Shown here piece after piece: positions 25,560 to 35,150 of a stretch of 64,000 nt of DNA. Origin of the DNA: DATLED01 sp963750255 (lineage in GTDB: Bacteria > Actinomycetota > Acidimicrobiia > Acidimicrobiales > CADCTF01); contig CAVVPZ010000008.1 of the NCBI GenBank assembly GCA_963750255.1, forward strand, positions 372,001 through 436,000. The letters are read 5' to 3'. How positions within the stretch are numbered: the first letter of the stretch is position 1; every line of letters starts with the position of its first letter. Position numbers and translations under genes: made by a program. The notes under the pieces are model-generated. The model was not told the origin of the DNA. It was given only the letters and a program-made list of their open reading frames with translations, and did no database searches.

Positions 25560-27031
25560 CCGCCCTGGCGACGCACAAGAGCGAAGTGCCCACCGGCGCC
25601 GAAATGCGTCCGAGCGCGAGGCACTCGATGGTCGTCAACGCCATGGCAACACGATCGATGACGGGCGATGTCCGCTCCAGTCCGAGGGCTGGAGCCGCGC
25701 TTCGTACCCGCCGCTCGAGCCACACGGCAGGAACGAGCCAGGTGAACACGTGGCTCAGGATCTCGGCTTCGAAGCCGGCAGCGGCCAGTTGGCTTCGGAG
25801 GAGTCGGCGGTTGTAGCGCCGGTGGTGCCCGAGTGCGACATCCGCCGCGCTCCACAGCCATCCGTGGGCAGGCACGTTGACGACGAGCCGTCCCCCGCTT
25901 CGCAGCACTCGGCGAGCCTCGGCGAGAGCCGCCTGCGGCTCGGCCAGGTGCTCGATCACGTCGAGCAGGCAGACCACCTCGGCCGAGTGGTCGGCGAGGG
26001 GCAACGCTCCGACGAGGGAGCGCGCCGGCGTCGAGGCCGTAACCGTGCCGGGCGTGGTGCACGAGCGGCGCGCTTCCTTCGAGCACGAGCACCTGTTCCG
26101 GGTCCCAGCCGAGCATGGTCGTGACGCCGCCGGCACCGGCGCCCGAGTCGACGAGGAGCCCTGCTGCGCCGCCCGTGCGAGCCAGGGCGGTCGTGACGAG
26201 GGCGGCCTTGCCCCGAAACCACCAGTGCGCTCGACCGGAGTCGAGCAACTCCTCGACCTGGTGTCCCTCGAACACCTCGGGTGCCGGCGCCGCGGTTCTC
26301 GGGATGGCCCGTCCGGCCGCCCGCGCGCTCGATCGGATGCGGGCGGTCTGGCGCACCATGTCGAAACCGTCGCGCCCGACCCGGACCTTGGACCGGTCGT
26401 CGTGTCGCCAGGTGATCGGCACCTCGCGCACCGGTACATCCAGCGCCAGGGCCACGGCTACCAACTCTGCATCCCAGGCAAACCCGGGCTGGCGGCAGTG
26501 GGGGAGGAGCCGTTGCCACACCGAGGCTGGCGCAGCCTTGGCCCCGCATTGCGTATCGACGATGCCCGGGGTGACCGTGGCCTGGAGGAGCCGGTTGTAG
26601 GCGCGGCCCAGGAATTCACGGGTGCGGCTCTGGCGGCGGGCCAGGGTCGACGTCGACAGGTCGCGGGAGCCGATGGCGAGCACGTCGGCGGCCCCGGCTG
26701 CATCGATGATCTTCTGGAGGTCGGCGAGCGGAGTGGAAAGATCGAGGTCGCAGAATGCGCCGATGCCGGTGGCCCCGCCTGCCAGGCCGAACGCGACGGC
26801 AGCCCCTTTGCCCTGGTGCGGTCGACGGACAACCTCGGCGGCCGCGTTCGAGCGTCGGGCGAGGCGCTCTTCGACGATCGTCGCCGTCGCGTCCGTACTT
26901 CCGTCGTCGACGAAGACGAGGCGGCTCCCGGTGGGCTGGGCGGCGATGAAGTCGACCAGCGGGTCGACGAAGTCGCCGATCCGATCCCCTTCGTCGAACA
27001 CCGGAACGACGAGGCGCACGGGTGCGGTCAT
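25543..27031 (-). CDS. Polyprenyl-phosphate glycosyltransferase (GT2) fused to a SAM methyltransferase, one frameshift
   Basis: The N-terminal ~240 residues are a GT2 of the dolichyl-phosphate glucosyltransferase type: LVVPVFDEGDRIG, FVDDGSTDATA, the DLDLSTPLAD metal site and ITWRHDDRSKVR. This would make polyprenyl-phosphate sugars, the donors used by the neighbouring GT-C enzymes. After a linker, a class I methyltransferase follows (LLVDSGAGAGGVTTML, then CLLDVIEHLAEP). The frame breaks in the GGG run at 26016-26018; removing one base joins GYGLDAGAL to VGALPLADHS and yields 495 residues ending at 25543. The ATG at 27031 overlaps the upstream stop (ATGA). The 3' end overlaps the convergent flavoprotein gene by 17 bases. 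Confidence 0.8.
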
Positions 27032-28908
27032 TCCGGCACCAAGAAGATGGCCACGGTGTGGCGCTGCCATCGCCGCAGCAGCTCTGCGTACCGCGTGTAG
27101 TCCGCCACCACCGATGGGTCGAGGTCGGTGAGGCGATGGGTCACGATGAGGACGAACTCATCGAGGTCGACGAACCCGCCGGGATGCGGCCACACGGCCT
27201 TGGGATCAGGGAAGGAGCCGAGGTCGCCGGCGGCGGCTGCGGCCATACCCCGGGAATTCAGACGGAGGCCACGCCGGTCGACGTCGGCCGCGACGACGCT
27301 GCGAAGGCGAGCCATCTCATGTCGCTCGGCGGCTGTGAGCCCGAGTACTCGCGAGACCAGCTGGCCGCCGGGGGGAGTGGTGAGGGCCTCATCGCGGTCG
27401 CGCTGGACCACCCGCCATCGTTCTGTTCCGTCGACCCGCCGAGAGATACCCACCTGGTGCGCCATGCCCGGCTCCTCGACACGGAAGTCGACGTTGCGTC
27501 GACGAAGATCCGCCATCACCGCGAGTTGGTAGGGGTCGGCGAACCGCACGTGGGTGTCGAGGATGACCGGGCCGATCCCTTCGATCGCAGAGAGGGGCTC
27601 GACCAGAGTCCGTGCGACGGGAATGTCGTCGGCGTCAGCTGTGGGACCGCTCCTGGCGTTGTAGGTCGGAAGGGTGGCGACTGCGAGCACGGCGACGGCG
27701 GCGCAGAGCAAGGCAGTCCCGGGGCGTGGGAGTCGGCCGGCAATCCTCAACCCCAGCGCGAAGACGGAGAAGGCGCCGATGGGCCAGAGCCACAGCAACT
27801 GGTGGGGCGGTGCAACCCGGACACTGACCGGGAGGATGGAGGCAGTGGCCAGGCCCACGGCGGCGACGAGCATCGCCCAGGCGGCGGCGGCTGTGGCCGG
27901 GTGATCGCCTCGGCGTCGAGACATCGCGATGGAGGCCGCGAGTACGGCAGCGAAGGCAGCGAGGCCGACGACCGCCGTGGTCATCGACGGAACGGCGGAG
28001 CCGAGGGTGAGAAAGCCTCGACGAATCGACGGACGCCCCAGGAACGGGGGGACGGCGAGGATGGAGGCCACGAGGCGAGTCGCCAACCCGGGTCCGACGG
28101 TCGCAGCGTTTCCCCCGCCGTGACTGATGAGCTTTCCCAGGTTCCCGAAACCCGAGGGTGCGAACTGGTCGATGGCGGGTTGCACCCAGCAGGCGACGGC
28201 GACGCCGGATGCGATCACGGCGATGCGAACGGGGCGTCCGACGTGGTGACCCCGCCGCACGGCCACGGCTGCGCCGACAACGGACACGGCACTCGTCGCG
28301 GCGACGAGGAGCGCGTAGCTCATGTGGGTCTGGACGACGAGCGATGTCGCGAAGACGAGCCACGGCAGAGCGGGTAGGTCGCCCAGGCTCGTGGCCCAGG
28401 CGGCGACGAGCACGAAGAAGAACGGAAACAGAAGGGCGTTGGGCTGCCAGGGGTCGTAGAGGAGCTCGCTTCCCATCGCCCACGCCAGCGCGGCCATCGC
28501 CACCGCCACCGCCACCGTTCCTCGGGCCCCAGCGCGACGCCACGCGAAGACGGCCGCCCCGGTGATGGCGGCGATGTTCACCAACGCGGCACCCACCGCA
28601 AGTCCGGCCACCGGGCCGAGGCGGACGGGCAACGCGAGCAGATCGAAGAAGAGGGGGCCGGGATTGTTGACGTCGACGCCGGTACTCAACGATGCCGAGG
28701 TCCACGTTCCGACGAGTGGGTGGTGTCGGGTGAACACATCCGCGGCCCGCACCGCGAAGAAGGCGTTGTCGCCGATCGGGATCCAGCCACCTCGCACCCC
28801 TCGGACGGCGGCGACGACGACGGGGAGCACGACGAGCACCGTTGCCCCGATGGCAGCCACGAGAGCCGACCTCGAGCGGTGATCCGCGGCAGGCGCAACG
28901 CCGCTCAC
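27028..28908 (-). CDS. Polytopic membrane protein, GT-C-like, paralogue 2 of 3
   Basis: 626 residues with about ten hydrophobic segments in the first ~430 and a C-terminal soluble domain. Loop 1 has HHPLVGTWTSASLSTG and NNPGPLFFDLLALPVRLG, followed by YDPWQPNALLF, VVQTHMSYALL and WVQPAIDQFA. This matches the motif order of the proteins at 8414 and 28905. The predicted loop-1 Asp and His residues suit a lipid-linked sugar transferase, but the family is unnamed to me. GTG 28908 overlaps the upstream stop (GTGA), and its own stop overlaps the GT2-methyltransferase start (ATGA), so three genes form one operon. Confidence 0.72.
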   Translation of the reverse strand: MSGVAPAADHRSRSALVAAIGATVLVVLPVVVAAVRGVRGGWIPIGDNAFFAVRAADVFTRHHPLVGTWTSASLSTGVDVNNPGPLFFDLLALPVRLGPVAGLAVGAALVNIAAITGAAVFAWRRAGARGTVAVAVAMAALAWAMGSELLYDPWQPNALLFPFFFVLVAAWATSLGDLPALPWLVFATSLVVQTHMSYALLVAATSAVSVVGAAVAVRRGHHVGRPVRIAVIASGVAVACWVQPAIDQFAPSGFGNLGKLISHGGGNAATVGPGLATRLVASILAVPPFLGRPSIRRGFLTLGSAVPSMTTAVVGLAAFAAVLAASIAMSRRRGDHPATAAAAWAMLVAAVGLATASILPVSVRVAPPHQLLWLWPIGAFSVFALGLRIAGRLPRPGTALLCAAVAVLAVATLPTYNARSGPTADADDIPVARTLVEPLSAIEGIGPVILDTHVRFADPYQLAVMADLRRRNVDFRVEEPGMAHQVGISRRVDGTERWRVVQRDRDEALTTPPGGQLVSRVLGLTAAERHEMARLRSVVAADVDRRGLRLNSRGMAAAAAGDLGSFPDPKAVWPHPGGFVDLDEFVLIVTHRLTDLDPSVVADYTRYAELLRRWQRHTVAIFLVPE

Positions 28909-30726
28909 ACCGAGGTGCCGGGCGGGGCGAGGAACACGACGACGGGCTCGCCGAGTTCGAGCATCCGATCGACCCGCGCCTTTGTGGCTCGGGGGATGCC
29001 GTCGTCGATGGAGACGGCGAACAGGTTGAGGTCGAGCAGTCGAGCGAGGTCGTCACGCCCGAGCGCGGGCAGTTCGTGCAAGAGGCGGGTGCGCAGTCGG
29101 GCGAACTCGGCGCGCTCGGCCGGAGAGCGAAGGTCGGCCGATGCGACCTCGACCGCACCGGGCTTGGCTCGAAAGGCGGCGATGTAGGCGCCGGTCGCGA
29201 ACTGAATCTCCGCGGTGGCCGTCGACGGGTCGATCACGCGGGAATCGGTGAGCGGGACGTGCAAGCCGCTGGTCATACCCGCTCGATAGCCGCGCCGCTC
29301 GAGTTCGTTGACCAGGCCATATGCCTGCGACCCGATCTGGGCCGCGTCACTCCACGCCACGACATAGGTGCCGCGCTTCCCCGTGGCGCCGGCAACGCCG
29401 CCGTCGAGCGCTTCGATGGTGCCGGGGAGCACGGCACCCAGCGCAGCTGAGAGCCTGGCCGCTGGAACTTCGGGAGTCGATGCTTCGACGGCGAACCAGC
29501 AGGACACGACGACCACCGCCGCCATGAGTCCGGCTGTGACCTGACGTGTCCGCTTCGGGTCGGCCGACGCAATGTGAACCCGAACGGCGATCGTCCACGC
29601 CGTTGCCAACGCAGCCACTGCCGCCAGCCCCCACACCCACAGGGTCAGGTACCACCACAAGGTTCCGAAAATACGGCTGATCGATACGACGGCGAGTACC
29701 AGCCCGACCGCCACGGTGACGTGGAGGGCGACGAGACGGCGTTGGCGAATGACGACGGCGGCGACGACCGCCGCCACGGCCCAGACGAGCAGTGCCAGTG
29801 CTCCGCCCGTGAGCGGACCGATCATGCCCGATGTCGGCAAGTCGAGGGGCCCACGCGGGGGCCAGCGCTCGCAGCGGCCCCCAGTGGCGCACGGTCAGGC
29901 CCAGACCGGCTCCCAGGCCGATGGCGGCCTCGGGCGGATCGCCGAAGTGGCGGAGGAGCGCCACGAAGTTGCCAGGCCGATGGACGACCTGGTCGATGAG
30001 GGGAGGAGCCCACAACAGGAGTCCCAGCGCCAGCGACGCCAACGTCCAGACGACGATGGCCCGTCGTCGGCCAGGTTGGCGGCCGCGGCGGTAGGCGAGG
30101 AGCACGCCGGCGGCGGCCACTGCGCCCATCCCGGCCGTCAGCACGAGGTAAGGCACATGGGTCTGGGCCGCGATCGAGGCCGCGAACACGGCGACGGGAA
30201 GGGCGGCGACATCGTCGTCGAGCACCGACCACACGGCGACCAGCAGCACGATCCACCAAGACACAGGGAGGTACGGGTTCCACGGCTGGGTCAAGAACGT
30301 GATGCCGTACCCGCGAAACGTCACGGCGAGCACGAGGGCGACCCCGGCGACAAGCGCGGTTCCGCCCCGCCGCCGAGCGAGGACGAGCGCGAGCGCGGCG
30401 GCGGCCGAGTGAAGGACGACGGTGCCGACCTGCAAGGCCCACGATGTGGCGCCGAGAAGCCGGTAGGTGGGGGCGAGGAGATAGAAGCTCAATGGGCCCG
30501 GATGACTGCCCTGTTGGGCCAGCGTGCGCCCGATTCGTCCGGGAAGTCCGATGAGCGGCGTGCGGGCGGTGAAGACGTCGCGCACGCGGTACTCGGTCAT
30601 GGCCAGGTCGAGCACCGGGTACCAGGTCGTGCGCCGCAGCGCGACCAAGGCGACGATCAAGGGCGCAACGACGATGAGCCACAATCCGGCCGTGACGGCC
30701 ACGCTGGCCCGACGAGGCTCGTTCAT
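28905..30726 (-). CDS. Polytopic membrane protein, GT-C-like, paralogue 3 of 3, one frameshift
   Basis: 606 residues once a single extra base in the GGGG run at 29846-29849 is removed. The upstream frame carries TPLIGLPGRIGR, SHPGPLSFYLLAPTYRLLG, TQPWNPYLPVSWW, AAQTHVPYLVLT and WAPPLIDQVVHRPGNFVAL, the clearest version of the shared motifs. The downstream frame gives the last helices and a C-terminal soluble domain ending at 28905. ATG 30726 is used; an in-frame ATG at 30768 would add 14 residues. It is first in the minus-strand operon and is divergent from the membrane protein at 30815. Catalytic role not established. Confidence 0.7.
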
Positions 30727-30814
30727 GCTCGAGGCCGTGGCGGACGGCCGGTCCCGATGCCCGAGCATGGTCGGCGACAGTAGCGGTCGGAACAGCCGGT
30801 ACTGTCGCCGCCGG

Positions 30815-32455
30815 ATGGTCCTCGACCTGGCGCGGCGACGCTCCTCGACGCTGCTGGGCGTCACGTTGTTGGCCGTCGTGGTTGCCCTGCCGTTGCGGGG
30901 GCTGTGGCGGGGGCCGGGGCCGCCGATGGAAGAGGGCTTCATGCTCGTCTTTCCGGACCTGGTGCGCCATGGTCTGGTGGCCAATCGAGACTTCTTGCAT
31001 CTGTATGGCCCGGGCAGCCTGTGGGTGCTGGCCGCTGTCTATGCGGCGTTCGGGACCCTGCTCCAGGTCGAGCGCATGGTCGGGCTGTTGCAATTGCTGG
31101 GCGTCATCGCCGGCGTGTTCGCCCTCACTCGTCGCTGGGGACCGTGGTCGGCAACCGCGGCCGGCGCCCTTGCCGCAGTCGTCATCCTGCCGCCGACCGG
31201 ACTGACCGCCATGGCGTGGGTGGGCGCCGTCGCCCTCGGTCTCTGGTCTGTACACCTCGGCGTGCGGGCTGTCGAAGGGGAGGGGGACGCGTACCTCGTG
31301 GCCGGCGCTGCGCTCGGCGGATTCGCTCTTCTGTACCGTCCGGATCTGGTGGTTGCGGTTGGCGGGTCGGCCATCGTCGTCATGCTCGGACTCGAGACCC
31401 GTCGACGGCGTCGTTACGTCGCCGCCGCCGTTGCCGGTGTCTCACCCTTTCTCGTCCACGTGGCGATGGCGGGGCCGGCCGCGGTCTGGCGGGGGTTGGT
31501 CTACGAGCCGGTGTTCCAGTTGCGCGGTGGCCGGCGGCTACCGCTCCCGCCGAGTTGGTCCGATTTCGACGGCTTCCTCCAACGCGCCGGTCGCCTCGAC
31601 GAGCCGGCGTGGCCATTTCCCGCTCCTCCGTCGCCCGCACAGCTCGTGTTGTGGTTGGTCCTGCTCTTCGGGGCCACCGCACTCGTCGTGGCGGTCGGCG
31701 TGCGCGCGTTCCGGGCGCGGGGCGACCGCAGGCTGTTGGCGGCCGGCGTGTTCGCCGCCGGTCTCTTGCCCCAGGCCCTGCAACGTCCGGACTCGACCCA
31801 CCTCGCGTGGGTGGGGTGCGTCGCCTTTGCCCTCGCTCCCGTCGCGATGGTCGAGCTGGTGGGTTCGAGGGTCGTGCGTCGAGTGATCGCGGCCGCTGTG
31901 CCGCTGGCACTCGTCTTCGCTCTTCTGCCCGACTTCACCTTTCGGAGCTACGCCGACCTCGTCAACCAGAGCCTCGGGCGTGGGAGGCCGGTCGGCACCA
32001 TGCGCAACAAGGATCGGATCTTCTACTACGGGCGGGGCGACGCCGTCGCCGCTGTCGACCGACTCATCGCACGGGTCCACGAGGTGTCGGCTCCCGGCGA
32101 TCGCCTTTTCGTGGGCACCGGCGACCTTCGCTACACGCCCTACAGCGAGGCCTTCCTCTACTACCTCCTCGGTGACCTGACGCCAGCGACCCGCTACATC
32201 GAGATGGATCCGGGCGTGGCCAACGCTTTGGGATCGGGCATGGCCGACGACCTCGCCTCGGCCGACGTGGTCGTGCTGTCGTCGATCCGCGACGACTGGA
32301 ACGAGCCCAACGACTCCCTGCACGCCGGTTCGGACGAAGCGACCAAGGTGCTCGAAAAGGACTTCTGCATCGACTCGTCCTTTGGTGACGGCCTCTTCGG
32401 CCGCGGGCTCTACGTGCTCTACGCCCGCTGCGCCGCCCCATCGACCCGACCGTAG
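30815..32455 (+). CDS. GT-C-like polytopic membrane protein
   Basis: 546 residues with about nine hydrophobic helices up to residue ~385, then a ~160-residue extracytoplasmic domain. Loop 1 reads GPGPPMEEGFMLVFPDLVRH followed by GLVANRDFLHLYGPGSLWVL. This is the EEG...RD...YGPG arrangement often seen in ArnT/GT39-like glycosyltransferases of polysaccharide loci, with the acidic residues as candidate catalytic sites. It differs from the three-paralogue family. ATG 30815 follows a GCCGCCGG region without a clear ribosome-binding site. The GT4 gene starts two bases after its stop. Confidence 0.7.
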   Translation: MVLDLARRRSSTLLGVTLLAVVVALPLRGLWRGPGPPMEEGFMLVFPDLVRHGLVANRDFLHLYGPGSLWVLAAVYAAFGTLLQVERMVGLLQLLGVIAGVFALTRRWGPWSATAAGALAAVVILPPTGLTAMAWVGAVALGLWSVHLGVRAVEGEGDAYLVAGAALGGFALLYRPDLVVAVGGSAIVVMLGLETRRRRRYVAAAVAGVSPFLVHVAMAGPAAVWRGLVYEPVFQLRGGRRLPLPPSWSDFDGFLQRAGRLDEPAWPFPAPPSPAQLVLWLVLLFGATALVVAVGVRAFRARGDRRLLAAGVFAAGLLPQALQRPDSTHLAWVGCVAFALAPVAMVELVGSRVVRRVIAAAVPLALVFALLPDFTFRSYADLVNQSLGRGRPVGTMRNKDRIFYYGRGDAVAAVDRLIARVHEVSAPGDRLFVGTGDLRYTPYSEAFLYYLLGDLTPATRYIEMDPGVANALGSGMADDLASADVVVLSSIRDDWNEPNDSLHAGSDEATKVLEKDFCIDSSFGDGLFGRGLYVLYARCAAPSTRP

Positions 32456-32456
32456 G

Positions 32457-33650
32457 ATGCGGGCCTTGCCGCCCCTCTCCGCCGCCGACGACCTCGCCGC
32501 CCGCGTCGGTCATCTGGGCTCCGCCGCATCCACATGCTCGCCTGGCGGGACCTCGACGACGTCGAGGCCGGCGGCTCCGAGGTGCACGCCGCCGAGGTCG
32601 CCCGGCTGTGGGCCGAGGCCGGCATCGAGGTGTCGATGCGCACCTCGTACGCCCAGGGCCACCCGCAGCGCCGAGCGCCGCGACGGCTACCAGGTGATCC
32701 GCAAGGCCGGCCGCTACCTCGTGTTCCCCCGCGCCGCGCTCAGCGAGGTCGCCGACCGCTACGGCCCGCGCGACGCGCTGGTCGAGATCTGGAACGGCAT
32801 GCCGTTCTTCTCGCCGCTGTGGGCCGCGGCGGCCCCGGGTCGTGTTCCTGCACCACGTCCACGCCGACATGTGGAAGATGGTGCTGCCGCCGACAGCCCG
32901 AGCTCGCCCGTGCGGCGACACGCTCGAGACGCAAGGTCGCGCCGCCGCTCTACCGACGGTCGCGCGATGGTCACCCTGTCGCCGTCGTCGAAGCACGAGA
33001 TGCTCGAGATCGGGTTCCGACCGACCGCGTCGACGGTGGTCCCACCCGGCGTCGACCCCCGCTTCCCCCCGGCGGCGAGCGGTCGGCCCACCCCGCTGCG
33101 TGGTCGCGCGTCGGCCGCCTGGTGCCGGTGAAGCGCTTCGACCGGCTGATCCGCGCCGTGGCCGCGGCCCGTCGACCGCGCACCCGACGCTGCGCCTCGC
33201 TCATCGTGGGCACCGGGCCCGAGCGCCCGCGCCTCGAGGCCCTCGATCGCCGAGCTCGGCGCCGAGCGGCTGCGTCCGCTTCGCCGGCCGCGTCGCCGAC
33301 GACGAGCTGGTCGACCTCTACCGCTGGGCCTGGGCCGTCGCCAGCGCCTCGGTCCGCGAGGGCTGGGGCATGACCCTCACCGAGGCCGCCGCCTGCGGCA
33401 CGCCGGCGGTGGCCACCCGCATCCCCGGCCACGTCGACGCCGTGGCCGACGGCGTCAGCGGCCTGCTGGCCGACGACGACGCCGACTGGCTCGCCACCTC
33501 GCCCGCATCGCCACCGACGCCGCCCTCCGCGAGCCGCCTGAGCGACGGCGCGCTGCGCACGCGCCGCCAGCTTCACCTGGGCCGCCACCGCCACCGGGCA
33601 TGCTCGAGGCGCTGGCCGACGAGGCGCATCGGTCGGCGCGGCCGGCGCCG
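32457..33650 (+). pseudogene. GT4 glycosyltransferase, heavily frameshifted
   Basis: The three forward frames together spell a GT-B fold glycosyltransferase family 4 protein of about 397 residues. Recognisable pieces in order are DDVEAGGSEVHAAEVARLW, WNGMPFFSPLW, FLHHVHADMWKMVLPP, MVTLSPSSKHEMLEIGF, VVPPGVDPRFPP, GRLVPVKRFDRLIRAVA, IVGTGPERPRLEAL and SVREGWGMTLTEAAACGTP. The last is the nucleotide-sugar-binding EX7E-type region. The frame changes about fifteen times, so no single reading frame translates it. ATG 32457 follows the previous stop by one base. The 3' boundary with aftD is uncertain because of the indels. It probably adds a sugar to a cytoplasmic glycan or lipid precursor. Confidence 0.7.
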
Positions 33651-35150
33651 ATGGACCTGTCTCGGCTGCGCCGGCAGTCGGCGCTGCGCCGCAGGCCGCT
33701 GCCGTCCGCCGTCCTCGCCGTCACGTCTACGTGCCGCTGCTGCTGCACCAGGCCCGGGCGAGGTCGGCGCCGACACCAAGACCTACCTCTACCTCGACCC
33801 GGGCCGTGCTGACGCGGGCGTCGTCGATGTGGGACCCCAACATCGGGATGGGCACGGTCACCCACCAGAACATCGGCTACCTGTTGCCGATGGGCCCCTG
33901 GTACTGGTCGTTCGAGCACGTCGGCGTGCCCGACTGGGTCGCCCAGCGGCTGTGGCTCGGCTACGATCCTGTTCGTCGCCGGCGCTCGGCGTGCGGTTCC
34001 TGCTCGCACCGCTCGTGGCCAGGAGGGCCCGCACGTCACGTCGCCACGTTCGGCTACACCCTCACGCCCTACGTCCTCGACCTCGGCGCCCGCCTCTCGG
34101 TGATCCTGCTGCCCTACGCCGGCGCTGCCGTGGCTGATCGGGCTGACTGATCCGCGCCCTGCGCCAGCGGCGGGTGGCGCGACCCCGCCCTGTTCGCGCT
34201 GCGTGGTGGCCACCGTCGGCAGCGTCAACGCCACCGCGCTGATCTCGCGGCGTCGGCCCGCTGCTGTGGATCGTCTACGAGGTCTGCGGTCACGCGCGAG
34301 GTCCGCTTGCGCCAGGCTGTCGGCGCCGTCGGCCGCATCGGCGTGCTCACCGTCGGCTGCTCGCTGTGGTGGATCGCCGGCTCTGGCCTCAGGGCGGGTA
34401 CGGCATCGACATCCTCCGCTACACCGAGACGGCCGAGACGGTGGCCAACGCCTCGCTGTCGCTCGAGGTGCTGCGCGGCCTCGGCTACTGGTTCTTCTAC
34501 GGCGACGACGCTCGGCCCGTGGATCGACCCTGCGGTCGACTACACGCAACGGCTGTGGCTCCTCGGCGTCACCTTCGCCGTCCCCGTGCTGGCTTTGTGT
34601 GGCGCGGCGTTGTGCGTGGCGGCTCCGGGCGTTCTTCGTCGTCCTCGTCGTGGTCGGCACCGTCCTCGCCGTCGGCGCCCACCCCTACGACGACCCGGCA
34701 CCGCTCGGCGCCGCCTTCAAGGCCTTCCCGCGGTCCGACGGCGGCCTCGCCCTGCGCAGCACCCCCCGCGCCGTGCCCCTCGTGGTCCTGGCCCTGGCCG
34801 TGTTCGCTCGGCGCCGCCATCACGGCGTTGTCCGCGGCGCCGGGCTGTGGTCGGGACCATCGCCGCCGTCGCCGCCGGGACCCTGGCGGTCGCCGGACTG
34901 CCGCCGCTGTGGAACGGCGATCTGGCCGTGGGCGACAACCTCGACCGGCCCGAGGACATCCCGGCGTACTGGTACGACGCCGCCGCCGACCTCGAGTCGC
35001 AGGGCCACGACGACACGCGCGTGCTCGAGATCCCGGGCTCGGACTTCGCGTCCTACCGCTGGGGCAACACGGTCGACCCGATCACGCCGGATCTGATGGA
35101 CCGGCCCTACGTGGCCCGCGAGCTCATCCCCTACGGCTCGGCCGGCAGTC
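32457..35150. other. Indel-dense segment of low consensus quality
   Basis: From just after 32457 to about 35145 the protein-coding frame shifts every 50-150 bases, more than twenty times in all, while the encoded protein pieces remain well conserved. Single-base losses and gains both occur. Upstream of 32455 and downstream of about 35150, long frames are uninterrupted. Biological decay would also add substitutions and stop codons, which are not prominent here. Confidence 0.75.

Noticed and set aside
34366..35150. N-terminal part of a 1,206-codon frame as the true start of aftD
   Set aside because: Before 35150 that frame contains only short stretches of sensible protein alternating with the other two frames; the conserved AftD N-terminus lies further upstream in pieces.
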